55,107 nucleotides of DNA from Bacteroidota bacterium (GTDB lineage Bacteria; Bacteroidota; Bacteroidia; Sphingobacteriales; Sphingobacteriaceae), in assembly GCA_018828585.1 (NCBI GenBank), contig JAHJVW010000068.1, positions 1-55,107 on the forward strand, in the 5' to 3' direction. The first letter of the stretch is position 1. Each line of letters opens with the position of its first letter. The position numbers were made by a program, and so were the translations under genes. Below are positions 24,584 to 34,146 of the stretch, piece after piece. The notes beneath the pieces are model-generated. The model was not told where the DNA came from, did no database searches, and worked only from the letters and a program-made list of their open reading frames with translations.

Positions 24584-27184
24584 ATGAATAAACTAATAGA
24601 AAAAATCAGGTACAAATACCTATACTTCCTTTTACTCGTAGTGGCTCTAATTTTTTCAAATCAGGCTATTCTTCAATATAGCTTAAGTTTACAAAAAGAA
24701 GGCGCTCAAATAATTAATCAATCTGGCCGGCAAAGAATGCTTAGTCAAAGAATTTCGAAACTCGTTTTATTCATTAACTATAACCATTCAATTTCACATC
24801 TCAAATATAATTTAGATTCGCTAAATTTTTTAGTTAATCAATGGGAAAGCTCAAATAATGCTCTTGTCAAAAAAAATCAAATTGATCAGAACTCAGAGAT
24901 TGAATCTTTATTAAAAATAAATTCACCAAGATTAGAAAGCATTGTAGGTGCTTGTAGAAAAATTAGCAAAAATCCTTCTGAGAATGTAATCGATAGTTCG
25001 ATTAATATTATTAAAAAAAACGAGCTACCATTTCTTATGACCATGGAAGAAACGGTAAATACCTATCAAAAACTTGCTGAAAATAAACTTAATAACCTAA
25101 AAATATTGGAGATGATTCTCTCCATAATTTCTGTTATCATTTTAATCAGTACGTTCTTATTATATGTTATTCCAGTTATCAAGGAATTAATTAAAAGAGG
25201 AAATGATTTAAATGAAGCAAACCTACTACTAATAGCTAGTGAAGAAGAAGTCAAGGCAAACTTAGAAGAACTTAAGACACTAGGTGCAGAAATAGAATTT
25301 AAAGACCAAAACAATAAAATATTTATTGAACAGGCACCTGGAGCAATTGCCATGTTTGATGATAATATGAATTACTTGGCTGCTTCTCAAAATTGGATAA
25401 CGGATTATAATCTTCAAAACCAAAATATTATTGGAAAGTCTCATTATGAAATCTTTCCTGAAATTGGTGATGATTGGAAGAAAATACACCAAGAATGTTT
25501 AGCAGGATCTATAAATATTAGCAGTGAAGCTCCATTTAAAAGAGCCGATGGATACACGCAATGGTTATCATGGGAAGTTAAGCCTTGGCACACTGCCGAA
25601 AATAAAATTGGAGGCATTATCATGTACACTAACGATATTACAGCTATCAAAGAAAAAGAAGCTGAACAATACCGAATACAAAAGATTTTGGAAAAAACCA
25701 ATGAAATTTCTAGAACGGGTACTTGGGAGGTAGACTTAGTGAACAATAAAATTATTTGGAGTAAAGTCACCAAAGAAATACACGAAGTTAGTCCTGATTT
25801 TGAACCTGACTTAGCAACAGCCATTGATTTTTTCAAAGAAGGAAATAGCAAAAAAACCATTACTGAAGTTGTTAATGAAGCAATAGTTCATGTATCTCCA
25901 TATGACGTTGAATTAGAAATAATTACAGCAAAGAATAGAATTGTTTGGGTAAGAGCTATTGGACAGGCCGAAATAATAGATGGCAAGTGTATTCGCCTTT
26001 ATGGAGTTTTTCAAGATATTAACGAGCTGAAATTAGCAGAAGAAAAAATAATTAGAACAAATACCGAGTTAAATGCTATCCTAAATTCAGGACCAATTTC
26101 GATTATCACTACAGATATGAATGGGCTAATTACTCATTTCAATAAAGGTGCAGAGCAACTCTTACAATATACTGCCAATGAAATGATTGGCAAATTAACC
26201 CCAGCTGTTATTCATTTAGAAGAAGAAGTCACCAACAGAGGAAAAGAATTAACTGAACAATATGGAAAAGAAATTAGTGGCTTTAATGTCTTTGTAGAGA
26301 AAGCAAAACGAGGAGAATATGAGTCGCGACAATGGACATACATTAAAAAAGATGGAACGCAATTCCCGGTAGAATTACTGGTGACTGCTTTGATAAATTT
26401 GAAAAATGAAATCACTGGATTTTTAGGAGTAGGGACAGATATTAGTGCTAGGATAGCTTCGGAAAAGGAAATACTAGACGCTAAAAACAGCTTAGAATTA
26501 CTCACTAAAAAATTAACTAAACAAAATAATCAATTGGCTAGTTTTGCACATATTACCTCTCATAATCTCAGATCTCCAGTTAGTAATTTAAACTCGCTTT
26601 TATATTTTTACAATAACAGTGAAAGCATGGAAGATAAGGCGGAACTTTTTGAGAAGTTTGAAATCGTAATCAAACACCTAACTTCAACCTTAAACACATT
26701 AGTTGATACTTTAAAGATTAAAGAAGAGACAAACCATGAAATTGAAAAATTGGTTTTTGATGACCTTTTAAATAAGACTAAAGAAATATTATCTGGTCAA
26801 ATAATTGAAACTCAGGCACACATCACCAGTGACTTTTCAAAAGCTCAAAAAATCAATTACAGTAGAACCTATTTAGAAAGTATTTTTTTAAATTTGATCA
26901 GTAACGCTATCAAATATCAATCTCCTGAAAGGGCCTTAAAAATACATTTAGAAACTATCCATCAAAATGGAAAAACTGAGTTGATAATAACTGATAATGG
27001 CTTGGGTATTGATATGGACAAACATGGCAGCAAATTATTTGGATTAAATAAAACATTCCATAGGCATGCCGAAGCTAAAGGAATTGGATTATACCTCACC
27101 AAAACACAAATAGAATCTATGGGTGGAAACATTTCTGCTAAAAGTAAAGTTAATGAGGGAACATCTTTTATTGTAACATTTTAA
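24584..27184 (+). CDS. Membrane sensor histidine kinase with PilJ-like and multiple PAS domains
   Basis: An 866-residue kinase. It has a first membrane helix at about 12-32 and a PilJ/NarX-type sensory start GAQIINQSGRQRMLSQRISK (40-59). A second membrane helix lies at about 176-199. About three PAS/PAC modules span 245-630, with DGYTQWLSWEVKPW, WVRAIG and TDMNGLITHFNKGAEQLL landmarks. The phospho-acceptor His660 lies in HITSHNLRSPVSN. The ATPase N-box is NLISNAIKYQSPE, with DNGLGIDM and GIGLYLTK. The H-box and PAS style are typical of Bacteroidota kinases. The stimulus is unknown. A response regulator follows after 10 bases. Confidence 0.92.
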   Translation: MNKLIEKIRYKYLYFLLLVVALIFSNQAILQYSLSLQKEGAQIINQSGRQRMLSQRISKLVLFINYNHSISHLKYNLDSLNFLVNQWESSNNALVKKNQIDQNSEIESLLKINSPRLESIVGACRKISKNPSENVIDSSINIIKKNELPFLMTMEETVNTYQKLAENKLNNLKILEMILSIISVIILISTFLLYVIPVIKELIKRGNDLNEANLLLIASEEEVKANLEELKTLGAEIEFKDQNNKIFIEQAPGAIAMFDDNMNYLAASQNWITDYNLQNQNIIGKSHYEIFPEIGDDWKKIHQECLAGSINISSEAPFKRADGYTQWLSWEVKPWHTAENKIGGIIMYTNDITAIKEKEAEQYRIQKILEKTNEISRTGTWEVDLVNNKIIWSKVTKEIHEVSPDFEPDLATAIDFFKEGNSKKTITEVVNEAIVHVSPYDVELEIITAKNRIVWVRAIGQAEIIDGKCIRLYGVFQDINELKLAEEKIIRTNTELNAILNSGPISIITTDMNGLITHFNKGAEQLLQYTANEMIGKLTPAVIHLEEEVTNRGKELTEQYGKEISGFNVFVEKAKRGEYESRQWTYIKKDGTQFPVELLVTALINLKNEITGFLGVGTDISARIASEKEILDAKNSLELLTKKLTKQNNQLASFAHITSHNLRSPVSNLNSLLYFYNNSESMEDKAELFEKFEIVIKHLTSTLNTLVDTLKIKEETNHEIEKLVFDDLLNKTKEILSGQIIETQAHITSDFSKAQKINYSRTYLESIFLNLISNAIKYQSPERALKIHLETIHQNGKTELIITDNGLGIDMDKHGSKLFGLNKTFHRHAEAKGIGLYLTKTQIESMGGNISAKSKVNEGTSFIVTF

Positions 27185-27194
27185 ATTATTTACC

Positions 27195-27611
27195 ATGAGT
27201 AAACCATTTATCATTTGTATCGTAGATGACGATGCAGTTTATCAATTTACTACTCGAAAAAGTATTGAAGTTCATAATCTAGCTCGAAAAATCTTAATTT
27301 TTTCGGATGGAGAAGAGGCAATTAATTTTATGATTGATAATGTTGCGAATGCAACTGATTTGCCAGATATTATTTTCCTAGATATTAATATGCCAATAAT
27401 GGACGGCTTTCAGTTTATGGAAGAATATGCCCGGTTAAAACCAAGAATTGGTAAACGGATCACAATATACATGGTCACTTCTTCGGTAGATTCTGAAGAT
27501 ATTGAACGAGCAAAAAGTATTTCAGAAATTTCCGACTATATTGTAAAGCCTATCAATCCTGAACAATTTAAGGAGATTATTAACGCTTTAGAAGCTGAAG
27601 GAAAATTGTAA
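27195..27611 (+). CDS. Single-domain (CheY-like) response regulator
   Basis: A 138-residue receiver domain with no output domain. The acidic pocket is VDDDA (residues 10-14). The phospho-acceptor Asp63 lies in IIFLDINMPIMDGF. The switch Thr/Ser is in MVTSSVDSED and the Lys in DYIVKPINPEQF. It sits 10 bases behind the PAS-rich kinase and is almost certainly its partner. With no DNA-binding part, it must act by protein contact or as a phosphorelay intermediate. Its stop touches the end of convergent ruvC without a spacer. Confidence 0.92.
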   Translation: MSKPFIICIVDDDAVYQFTTRKSIEVHNLARKILIFSDGEEAINFMIDNVANATDLPDIIFLDINMPIMDGFQFMEEYARLKPRIGKRITIYMVTSSVDSEDIERAKSISEISDYIVKPINPEQFKEIINALEAEGKL

Positions 27612-28178
27612 TTATTTTATCCTTTTCTGATTATCTTTTGCAAAAGACTCCCAGCCACTGTATGATTTTCCACTGCCAGCACTTGTGATTTTTTGGAAAG
27701 AATGACATACTGCCACTCCTAATCCATCCGTAGCATCTAAAAACTCGGGAGTTTCTTTAAAACTTAGCAGCTGCTTTAGCATCGCTGCAACTTGTTCTTT
27801 TGTTGCATTACCGTTTCCGGTAATGGATTGTTTAACTTTCTTTGGCGAGTATTCAAAAATGGGTAATCCTTTAGCTAGGCCTGCCGCCATGGCAACACCT
27901 TGTGCCCTACCTAATTTTAGCATTACTTGAATATTTTTACCATAAAATGGTGCTTCTAAAGCCATACAATCTGGCTGATATTGTTCTATTAAACTGGTAG
28001 TTCTTTCAAAAATTCTTTGAAGTTTTAGAAAATGATCATCTAAATGAGTCATTTTAACGACGCCCAAACTTATCAATTCGATTTTGTTTCCAGCCTCCTT
28101 AAGTAATCCATAACCCATTACAGCAGTACCAGGGTCAATCCCTAAAATAATGCGTTCTTTGGATTTTTCTTTCAACAT
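27612..28178 (-). CDS. ruvC: Crossover junction endodeoxyribonuclease RuvC
   Basis: Resolves Holliday junctions with RuvAB. The 188-residue protein has the four acidic catalytic positions in IILGIDPGTAVMGYG, CMALEAPFYGKN and DATDGLGVAVCH, plus the GRAQGVAMAAGLAKG helix. Length is slightly above the usual 160-185. Its 3' end abuts the stop of the convergent response-regulator gene, so no terminator separates them. No ruvA or ruvB is nearby. Confidence 0.94.
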   Translation of the reverse strand: MLKEKSKERIILGIDPGTAVMGYGLLKEAGNKIELISLGVVKMTHLDDHFLKLQRIFERTTSLIEQYQPDCMALEAPFYGKNIQVMLKLGRAQGVAMAAGLAKGLPIFEYSPKKVKQSITGNGNATKEQVAAMLKQLLSFKETPEFLDATDGLGVAVCHSFQKITSAGSGKSYSGWESFAKDNQKRIK

Positions 28179-28227
28179 GAAAACAATATTAAGCTAAATT
28201 CTTAACATTGCACAAAGCATTACCGGT

Positions 28228-29199
28228 TTGAACAAGACTCAAAAAAAAATATTTAGCTATACTATTAAACTACTTATAGTTACACTCGCCGGTATTTTTA
28301 TCTATCGTAAATTATTAGATAATGATAATCTAAAGAACTTCAATGAAATTATCTTAGGATTAAAAAAATGGCAGGTTTGGCTTACCCTTATTGTTATTTT
28401 CTTGTTGATGTTTGTCAATTGGTTTTTAGAAAGTATTAAATGGAAATTCTTGATCAGTAAAGTCGAAAAAATTAGCTTATACAAAGCAATTGAATCAGTT
28501 TTTTGCGGCTTAACATGGGCCATTTTTACACCAAACCGAGTGGGCGAATATGGGGGTAGAATTTTCTTTCTTTCTCCCCGAAAAAGAATACAAGGAATGG
28601 TTGCGATGGTTGTCGGTAGTATTTCTCAATTAATCATTACTAATATTTTAGGGTCGATAGCGACATTATGGTTCTTATCCAAATTTATACCTATGGATAA
28701 TGTTTTACTATTTGCAATCAGTATTCTGGTAATCGGTTTTTGCTTATTCTTCCTAATATTTTATTTTAATATCAAGTGGTTATTTAAACTTTTGAACTCC
28801 ATCGGTTTTCTTAAAAAATTTCAAAAATTTTTTAGTGTATTAACACGATACAATAAAAGAGAACTAAGCAAAATTTTATTACTGAGCATAAGTAGGTTTA
28901 CAGTTTTTACCACACAATATTTACTAGTGATCCATTTGTTAATTCCTGATATCCATTTATACGAATCAGCTTTTATGATATTCATTTTGTTCTTTGTACA
29001 ATCGGCTTTGCCATCATTAGATTTATTAGATATTGGCGTAAGAAGTATGACAGCAACCTATTTTTTTTCTTTTATTACGCATCAAGAAATTGCAGTGATG
29101 ACAGCTACTGCGTTAATTTGGTTGATTAATCTTATTATTCCTGCTATTTTAGGTTCTTTCTTCGTTTTTAAACTCAACTTCTTTGATCAACGTAATTAG
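28228..29199 (+). CDS. LPG-synthase-TM / UPF0104-family membrane protein
   Basis: A 323-residue polytopic protein of the lysylphosphatidylglycerol-synthase membrane-region (flippase-like) family, with about eight hydrophobic helices. The recognisable block TPNRVGEYGGRIFFLSP corresponds to the conserved PxRxGE motif. It lacks the cytosolic aminoacyl-transfer domain of MprF, so it is not an MprF enzyme and may handle lipid substrates across the membrane. The start is TTG: the first in-frame ATG is about 60 codons in and would remove the first helix. The downstream GT2 gene overlaps it by 17 bases, suggesting joint action on a lipid-linked sugar. Confidence 0.82.
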   Translation: MNKTQKKIFSYTIKLLIVTLAGIFIYRKLLDNDNLKNFNEIILGLKKWQVWLTLIVIFLLMFVNWFLESIKWKFLISKVEKISLYKAIESVFCGLTWAIFTPNRVGEYGGRIFFLSPRKRIQGMVAMVVGSISQLIITNILGSIATLWFLSKFIPMDNVLLFAISILVIGFCLFFLIFYFNIKWLFKLLNSIGFLKKFQKFFSVLTRYNKRELSKILLLSISRFTVFTTQYLLVIHLLIPDIHLYESAFMIFILFFVQSALPSLDLLDIGVRSMTATYFFSFITHQEIAVMTATALIWLINLIIPAILGSFFVFKLNFFDQRN

Positions 29200-30313
29200 T
29201 ATTATCTCCTTATTGCTTACTTTTTTGTATGCATTTTTAGTTCTTTTTTTGCGAAGAGGATGGCTTAAAATTCCAGATTTTACTCCAAGTGCTGCATCTC
29301 CAAAAACTATGGTTTCAATTTTAATTGCAGCCAGAAATGAGGAGGACAAAATTCATCTCACCATAGAAGATATATTAAATCAGGATTATCCAAAAGATTT
29401 ATTTGAATTAATTATAGTTGATGATCACTCAACAGACCAAACCTCAAAAATAATTAAAAGCTATACTTCACAAGGAGTTAAGCTGATGCAATTGAATGAG
29501 AATAAACCGCTTAACTCTTATAAAAAGAAAGCCATTTCAGAAGCTATTCAGCTTGCTGAAGGTGAATTAATTATCACAACTGATGCTGATTGTAGAATGA
29601 AGCCATTTTGGTTGAAAACAATTGTAGAATATTATGAGCAAAATAATTTTAACCTCATTAGCGCTCCCGTAGTTTATTTTGAAGAAAAGAGTCTGTTTGA
29701 AAAACTTCAAACACTCGAGTTTCTATACCTGATAGGTTTAGGAGCCGCTGGCATTGGTAATAAAATGCCTTCAACTTGTAATGGTGCTAATTTAGCTTAT
29801 AAAAAATCTGTATTTATCAAATTAGATGGTTTTAAAGGAATTGATGATTTAGCATCTGGAGATGATGAACTTTTCTTGCATAAAGTGGCGCATGCTTATC
29901 CAGGTAGTATTGGGTTTTGTAAAGCAGAAGAAGCTATAGTTTTTACACATGCCAAACCAAACCTTAAAGAATTTTTACAACAAAGAAAACGTTGGGCAAG
30001 TAAAAGTGTAAAATACAAAGATGCAAAGATAATTGTCTTAGCTATATCCTATTGGTTATTCAATGTTACTCTGATTACTAATTTAATTTTTGGATTTATT
30101 AATCCGATTTTTTTTAAGTTAGCATGTATCCAATTTATAATTAAATTTATTCTTGAGATTTTTTATTTAAAGCCTTTACTTTCCTTTGCTAAAAGAAAGA
30201 GTTTAATGATTCTTTTAATATTGCTAACATTTATACATGTTTTATACTTCGTCTATATCGGTATTTTAGGAAATTCTGGAAAATATCATTGGAAAGGTCG
30301 AATGGTTAAGTAA
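29183..30313 (+). CDS. Family 2 glycosyltransferase, membrane-anchored
   Basis: A 376-residue GT-A transferase. It has an N-terminal membrane helix (about residues 1-24), the nucleotide-sugar domain with VSILIAARNEEDKI, FELIIVDDHSTDQT and the metal-binding ITTDADCRM (DxD). The acceptor motif LASGDDELFLHKV (ED-like) and QQRKRWASK (Q/RxxRW) follow, with three or four C-terminal membrane helices. It resembles processive or lipid-linked GT2 enzymes. The TTG start overlaps the upstream gene by 17 bases and preserves the N-terminal helix; the first ATG would begin inside the catalytic domain. Confidence 0.87.
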   Translation: MINVISIISLLLTFLYAFLVLFLRRGWLKIPDFTPSAASPKTMVSILIAARNEEDKIHLTIEDILNQDYPKDLFELIIVDDHSTDQTSKIIKSYTSQGVKLMQLNENKPLNSYKKKAISEAIQLAEGELIITTDADCRMKPFWLKTIVEYYEQNNFNLISAPVVYFEEKSLFEKLQTLEFLYLIGLGAAGIGNKMPSTCNGANLAYKKSVFIKLDGFKGIDDLASGDDELFLHKVAHAYPGSIGFCKAEEAIVFTHAKPNLKEFLQQRKRWASKSVKYKDAKIIVLAISYWLFNVTLITNLIFGFINPIFFKLACIQFIIKFILEIFYLKPLLSFAKRKSLMILLILLTFIHVLYFVYIGILGNSGKYHWKGRMVK

Positions 30314-30322
30314 TTTAGATTC

Positions 30323-31435
30323 GTGGATAGCCAACAAAAATCTTCGTGGAAAAAATTCAAAAAAAATAAGCTTGCGTTATCTGGTCTTATTTTCATCATT
30401 CTTACGACCTTCATATCTATTGTAGGATACCTTGTTACTCCTGATGATAGCCCAATGGCTAATAATATGAGCCTGCAGCTTAATATTGAAAAACCTGGCT
30501 CCACTTTTACTATCATCAAAATCCCAAAAAATCCAACCCCAAAAAAAGTAGGCTTGATAGAAAAAATGTTCTTTGGTCAACCGTCTTTATATGATGAAAT
30601 TCCAGTCATAAAATATCATTTTCTGCAACAAAAGTTAATCTATCAAGAATATGTTGGTGGTGGCCAAGCTGGGGAATTACATGAAATTTTATTAGAAAAG
30701 TTTCACACCAAAGATATTAATCAGATAAAAAAATACAACATCACTCAAAAGACTTTTTGGCTAGGTACCGATATTTATGGACGCGATTTATTAAGCAGAG
30801 TTATTATCGGCTCAAGAGTATCATTAATGGTAGGCTTTATGGCTGTTCTTATCAGTGTTTTGATAGGTGTTACTTTAGGTGCAATTGCAGGTTATTTTAG
30901 TGGTAAAATTGATGCTGGCATTAGTTGGTTAATGAATGTTCTTTGGTCTTTACCTACCCTATTACTAGTGATAGCCATATCTTTTGCTTTAGGTAAAGGT
31001 TTCTGGCAAGTTTTTATTGCTGTAGGCTTATCCATGTGGGTAGAAGTTGCCCGTTTGGTTAGAGGGCAAGTCATATCAATAAAAAATGCGCAGTTTGTTG
31101 AAGCAGCAAAATCTTTGGGCTACAGTAATTCAAGAATCATTTATAAACATATTTTACCAAATATTTTAGGTCCAATTCTGGTTGTTGCAGCTTCTAATTT
31201 TGCATCTGCAATTTTATTGGAAGCTGGGTTAAGCTTTCTAGGATTTGGCGCTCAGCCTCCTATGCCAACATGGGGAGGTATGATTAAAGAACATTATGGT
31301 TATATTATTATTGATGCTGCTTATCTAGCAATAATTCCAGGATTAATGATTATGTTGATGGTATATGCATTCAATTTAGTAACCATTGGATTAAGAGACT
31401 TATTTGACGTAAAATCACAAAACAGCAATGTTTAG
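30323..31435 (+). CDS. OppC/DppC-type ABC transporter permease
   Basis: A 370-residue inner-membrane permease of peptide/nickel importers. It has an N-terminal OppC_N segment with the first helix (KKNKLALSGLIFIILTTF). A large periplasmic insertion covers about residues 45-150. The conserved FWLGTDIYGRDLLSRVIIGSR leads into five membrane helices, and the cytoplasmic EAA loop is FVEAAKSLGYSNSRIIYKHILPN. It starts with GTG at 30323, 9 bases after the GT2 stop. No OppB partner, ATPase or binding protein is encoded nearby, so the rest must lie elsewhere. Confidence 0.9.
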   Translation: MDSQQKSSWKKFKKNKLALSGLIFIILTTFISIVGYLVTPDDSPMANNMSLQLNIEKPGSTFTIIKIPKNPTPKKVGLIEKMFFGQPSLYDEIPVIKYHFLQQKLIYQEYVGGGQAGELHEILLEKFHTKDINQIKKYNITQKTFWLGTDIYGRDLLSRVIIGSRVSLMVGFMAVLISVLIGVTLGAIAGYFSGKIDAGISWLMNVLWSLPTLLLVIAISFALGKGFWQVFIAVGLSMWVEVARLVRGQVISIKNAQFVEAAKSLGYSNSRIIYKHILPNILGPILVVAASNFASAILLEAGLSFLGFGAQPPMPTWGGMIKEHYGYIIIDAAYLAIIPGLMIMLMVYAFNLVTIGLRDLFDVKSQNSNV

Positions 31436-31490
31436 TTGCAGTTTTATGCAGGATTAACTATTTTAGATATCTTATAAACACACCTAGTTT

Positions 31491-32735
31491 ATGCCCAAAA
31501 ATCATCCATCAGAAAATGATGGTCAGATAGATTTAATAGAGCTTTTATTAGAAAGGCAGGCGGAGCTTAATGCTTTGCTAGAGGTTACAAGAGCAATAAA
31601 TAGTAATGTTCCTAGCGAAACTCTTATCGAGATGCTGGAAATAATTATGAAAGGGAATCTAAAAATTAGAAAATTTAGATTGCTTATTCAAAACATAAAT
31701 GAATTTTATTGTGTCTCTAATTTTGGTGGAGAATTAGAATCGTTTGAAAATTTTCAGGAAATAGCTCAAGAATTAATTCCACTTAAAATACCTATTGAAA
31801 CCACCCATCATCCTGACAAAAAAATAAGTGCATATGACTATTTTATACCTTTTTATCATAAAGATGACCCGCTTGCATTTGTCTTAGTTGGCGACTTTAA
31901 AGAAGCTAAGTTAATTGATAACAAAGTAGATTATATACAAACTTTAATTAATGTAATTATTGTAGCTTTTGAAAATAAGAAGTTATTTAAAGAGCGTATC
32001 CATCGCGAGAGATTACAGAGAGAAGTTGAGCTGGCTGGTCAGGTTCAAAATATGTTAATTCCTCAAGATCTTCCCAATAATCCTATTTTAGATGTTGAAT
32101 CAGTCTATCTACCCCATCAAAATATTGGAGGCGATTTTTTTGATTTCATCCCTTTAAAGGATAATAAATTTCTTTGGTGTGTTGCTGATGTATCTGGAAA
32201 AGGAATCTCAGCAGCATTAATCATGTCTAATTTTCAAGCAAGTTTAAGAGCTTTAGTTTCGCTTGATATCAGTCTTTCGGACCTTATTACGAGGTTAAAT
32301 CAGGTGGTATTTAATAATACCAAAGGAGATCGGTTTATCACTGTATTTATTGGACTTTACAACCAAAAAGATAGGACCGTAAAATATGTAAATGCAGGAC
32401 ATAATGCTTCTTTAATCATCCAAAACAACCAAATTGAAGAACTGAAAAAAGGAACTACCATGATTGGTGTTTTTGATGAGTTGCCTTTTATTAACGAAGG
32501 TGAAATTACTATTGAAAAAGATGCAATAGTTTTCAATTATACGGATGGAATTATAGAATTTGATGGTGAAGAGGATCAGTCTTTATCAGAAGATGAGTTG
32601 AAGGACTTTCTTCAAAAGAATCAGCAAGATGAACTACCCGTTTTACATCAAAAATTGATGAAGAAAATAAGTGAGATGAGGAATAACAGCGAACCTTCTG
32701 ACGATATCACTATTCTTACTTTGAAATTTCATTAA
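31491..32735 (+). CDS. PP2C/SpoIIE-type phosphatase (RsbU-like)
   Basis: A 414-residue protein: an N-terminal coiled/GAF-like region to about residue 165, a linker coiled coil, then a PPM serine phosphatase domain. The domain start LAGQVQNMLIPQDLP, metal-binding IGGDFFDF and VADVSGKGISAALIM, NAGHNASLI, YTDGIIE and the final PSDDITILTLKF are all present. Such proteins dephosphorylate STAS-domain anti-anti-sigma factors in partner-switching systems. No such partner is adjacent. Its last 20 bases overlap the 3' end of the convergent polysaccharide polymerase gene. Confidence 0.9.
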   Translation: MPKNHPSENDGQIDLIELLLERQAELNALLEVTRAINSNVPSETLIEMLEIIMKGNLKIRKFRLLIQNINEFYCVSNFGGELESFENFQEIAQELIPLKIPIETTHHPDKKISAYDYFIPFYHKDDPLAFVLVGDFKEAKLIDNKVDYIQTLINVIIVAFENKKLFKERIHRERLQREVELAGQVQNMLIPQDLPNNPILDVESVYLPHQNIGGDFFDFIPLKDNKFLWCVADVSGKGISAALIMSNFQASLRALVSLDISLSDLITRLNQVVFNNTKGDRFITVFIGLYNQKDRTVKYVNAGHNASLIIQNNQIEELKKGTTMIGVFDELPFINEGEITIEKDAIVFNYTDGIIEFDGEEDQSLSEDELKDFLQKNQQDELPVLHQKLMKKISEMRNNSEPSDDITILTLKFH

Positions 32736-34146
32736 GCTCTTTCTTATGATGGATAGATAACGCTACGGTCATTCCCATCATACCCCAAAAAATGATTGCC
32801 GCTTTATCCTGATCTAGGAAATTATTCATCAAACCATGAAAGAAATAAGTCAATAATCCGAGTAAAATGGCAAGAGCTAACATTTTAACTTCCTTATTTT
32901 TAGATTGATAATAGGTCTTCATATTAGTGCTTAAATAGGTTCCGAAAACTAAAATAATACTTAGGAAACCGATAATTCCACTTTCTACCGCAGGGCCAAA
33001 ATACTCGCTGTGAACTCCTCCCATGGTACCCTGAGTGGTGCTGATACTGGTCATTTCGTGAGCTCTTTGATAGGGTGAGTATTTAAACGCGTAAGTTCCA
33101 GGCCCAAAACCAAAGTAGGGTTTCTCTTTAAACATCCTCCATCCTGATTCCCATCTATTTAAACGTTCTACATTGGATTCATCGGTTTTAACATTAGAAA
33201 TGGATCTAATGTCTCCTTGTAAACTCTTTCCTGAAGTCGTTTTATTAAAACGGAGGTATTGATAAATCTCACCGTTAAAAATCAATCCAACTCCTAAAAA
33301 AATCATTAAGGCAATTGCTAAACTCTTAAATCTAATTTTTAATTTAAGTAAAATATAAAACCCTAATACAAAAACTAAACTGAGCCATGCTGCTCTTGAG
33401 TAGGATAATATGACGCCAATTAAGGCAAGCCCGCCAATATAAATAGCCATTAAACGATCTAAAAATTTGGTTGCTTTATTCCTATACAGAAAAATTACAA
33501 ACGAAAAAGTACAAACTATACTACAAACCGCACCATAAACAGTGTGATCATCCATAAATGGGTTCATCATCGCCCATACCTTCTTATCGCTAAAGCTAGT
33601 TTGAGCATGCCTAATGGTAGTATAAATAACGAGGATGCTCAATCCTAGTCCAAATGCAAAGAGATATTGTTTAATTTTCTTGATATCCTTAAATAACAAC
33701 CCTCCCCAAAAAAAGCCAAAAACTGTACACCAAAATCTTGCTAGAAAAAACTTGAAAGACACAAAAGGTAAACTGCTGGTTATGGTCGTTATCAAAATCC
33801 AAAATAGATTAAAGGTTACGGCTAATGTAAGTGGGTGCCGATAAAAATCTTTGTCAAATCCTTGTTCAAAAACTTTAATAATAAAAAGAAAAAGCATGAT
33901 GATCATCAACGGTTCATCTGGGATATTAATGCCTGAATTACCAAATACGATCTTAATCGAAAGCGGTGTAAAAAAAACAACAATAAGCATCACTTTATCT
34001 AGCGATAGTAGAAAAAGGCTGGCACCAAATAAGATAATAGGAATAGCTAATGAGCCTAAATAAAGCTGTGAATAGGCAATATAAAAACCAATGAACAGCA
34101 GTATAAAGCTGCAAAAATAAAAGCGTTTTAATTGCCAAGTCTGCAT
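32716..34146 (-). CDS. O-antigen ligase/polymerase-family membrane protein (Wzy-like)
   Basis: A 476-residue protein with about ten to twelve membrane helices and a long periplasmic loop around residues 285-365. The loop contains NRWESGWRMFKEKPYFGFGPG, the signature of the Wzy_C/WaaL superfamily that polymerises or ligates undecaprenyl-linked glycans. It is the last gene of a minus-strand set with a Wzz-like chain-length protein and a flippase, so polymerase is more likely than ligase. The stop overlaps the PP2C gene by 20 bases; the start overlaps the Wzz stop by one base. Confidence 0.85.
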   Translation of the reverse strand: MQTWQLKRFYFCSFILLFIGFYIAYSQLYLGSLAIPIILFGASLFLLSLDKVMLIVVFFTPLSIKIVFGNSGINIPDEPLMIIMLFLFIIKVFEQGFDKDFYRHPLTLAVTFNLFWILITTITSSLPFVSFKFFLARFWCTVFGFFWGGLLFKDIKKIKQYLFAFGLGLSILVIYTTIRHAQTSFSDKKVWAMMNPFMDDHTVYGAVCSIVCTFSFVIFLYRNKATKFLDRLMAIYIGGLALIGVILSYSRAAWLSLVFVLGFYILLKLKIRFKSLAIALMIFLGVGLIFNGEIYQYLRFNKTTSGKSLQGDIRSISNVKTDESNVERLNRWESGWRMFKEKPYFGFGPGTYAFKYSPYQRAHEMTSISTTQGTMGGVHSEYFGPAVESGIIGFLSIILVFGTYLSTNMKTYYQSKNKEVKMLALAILLGLLTYFFHGLMNNFLDQDKAAIIFWGMMGMTVALSIHHKKELNEISK

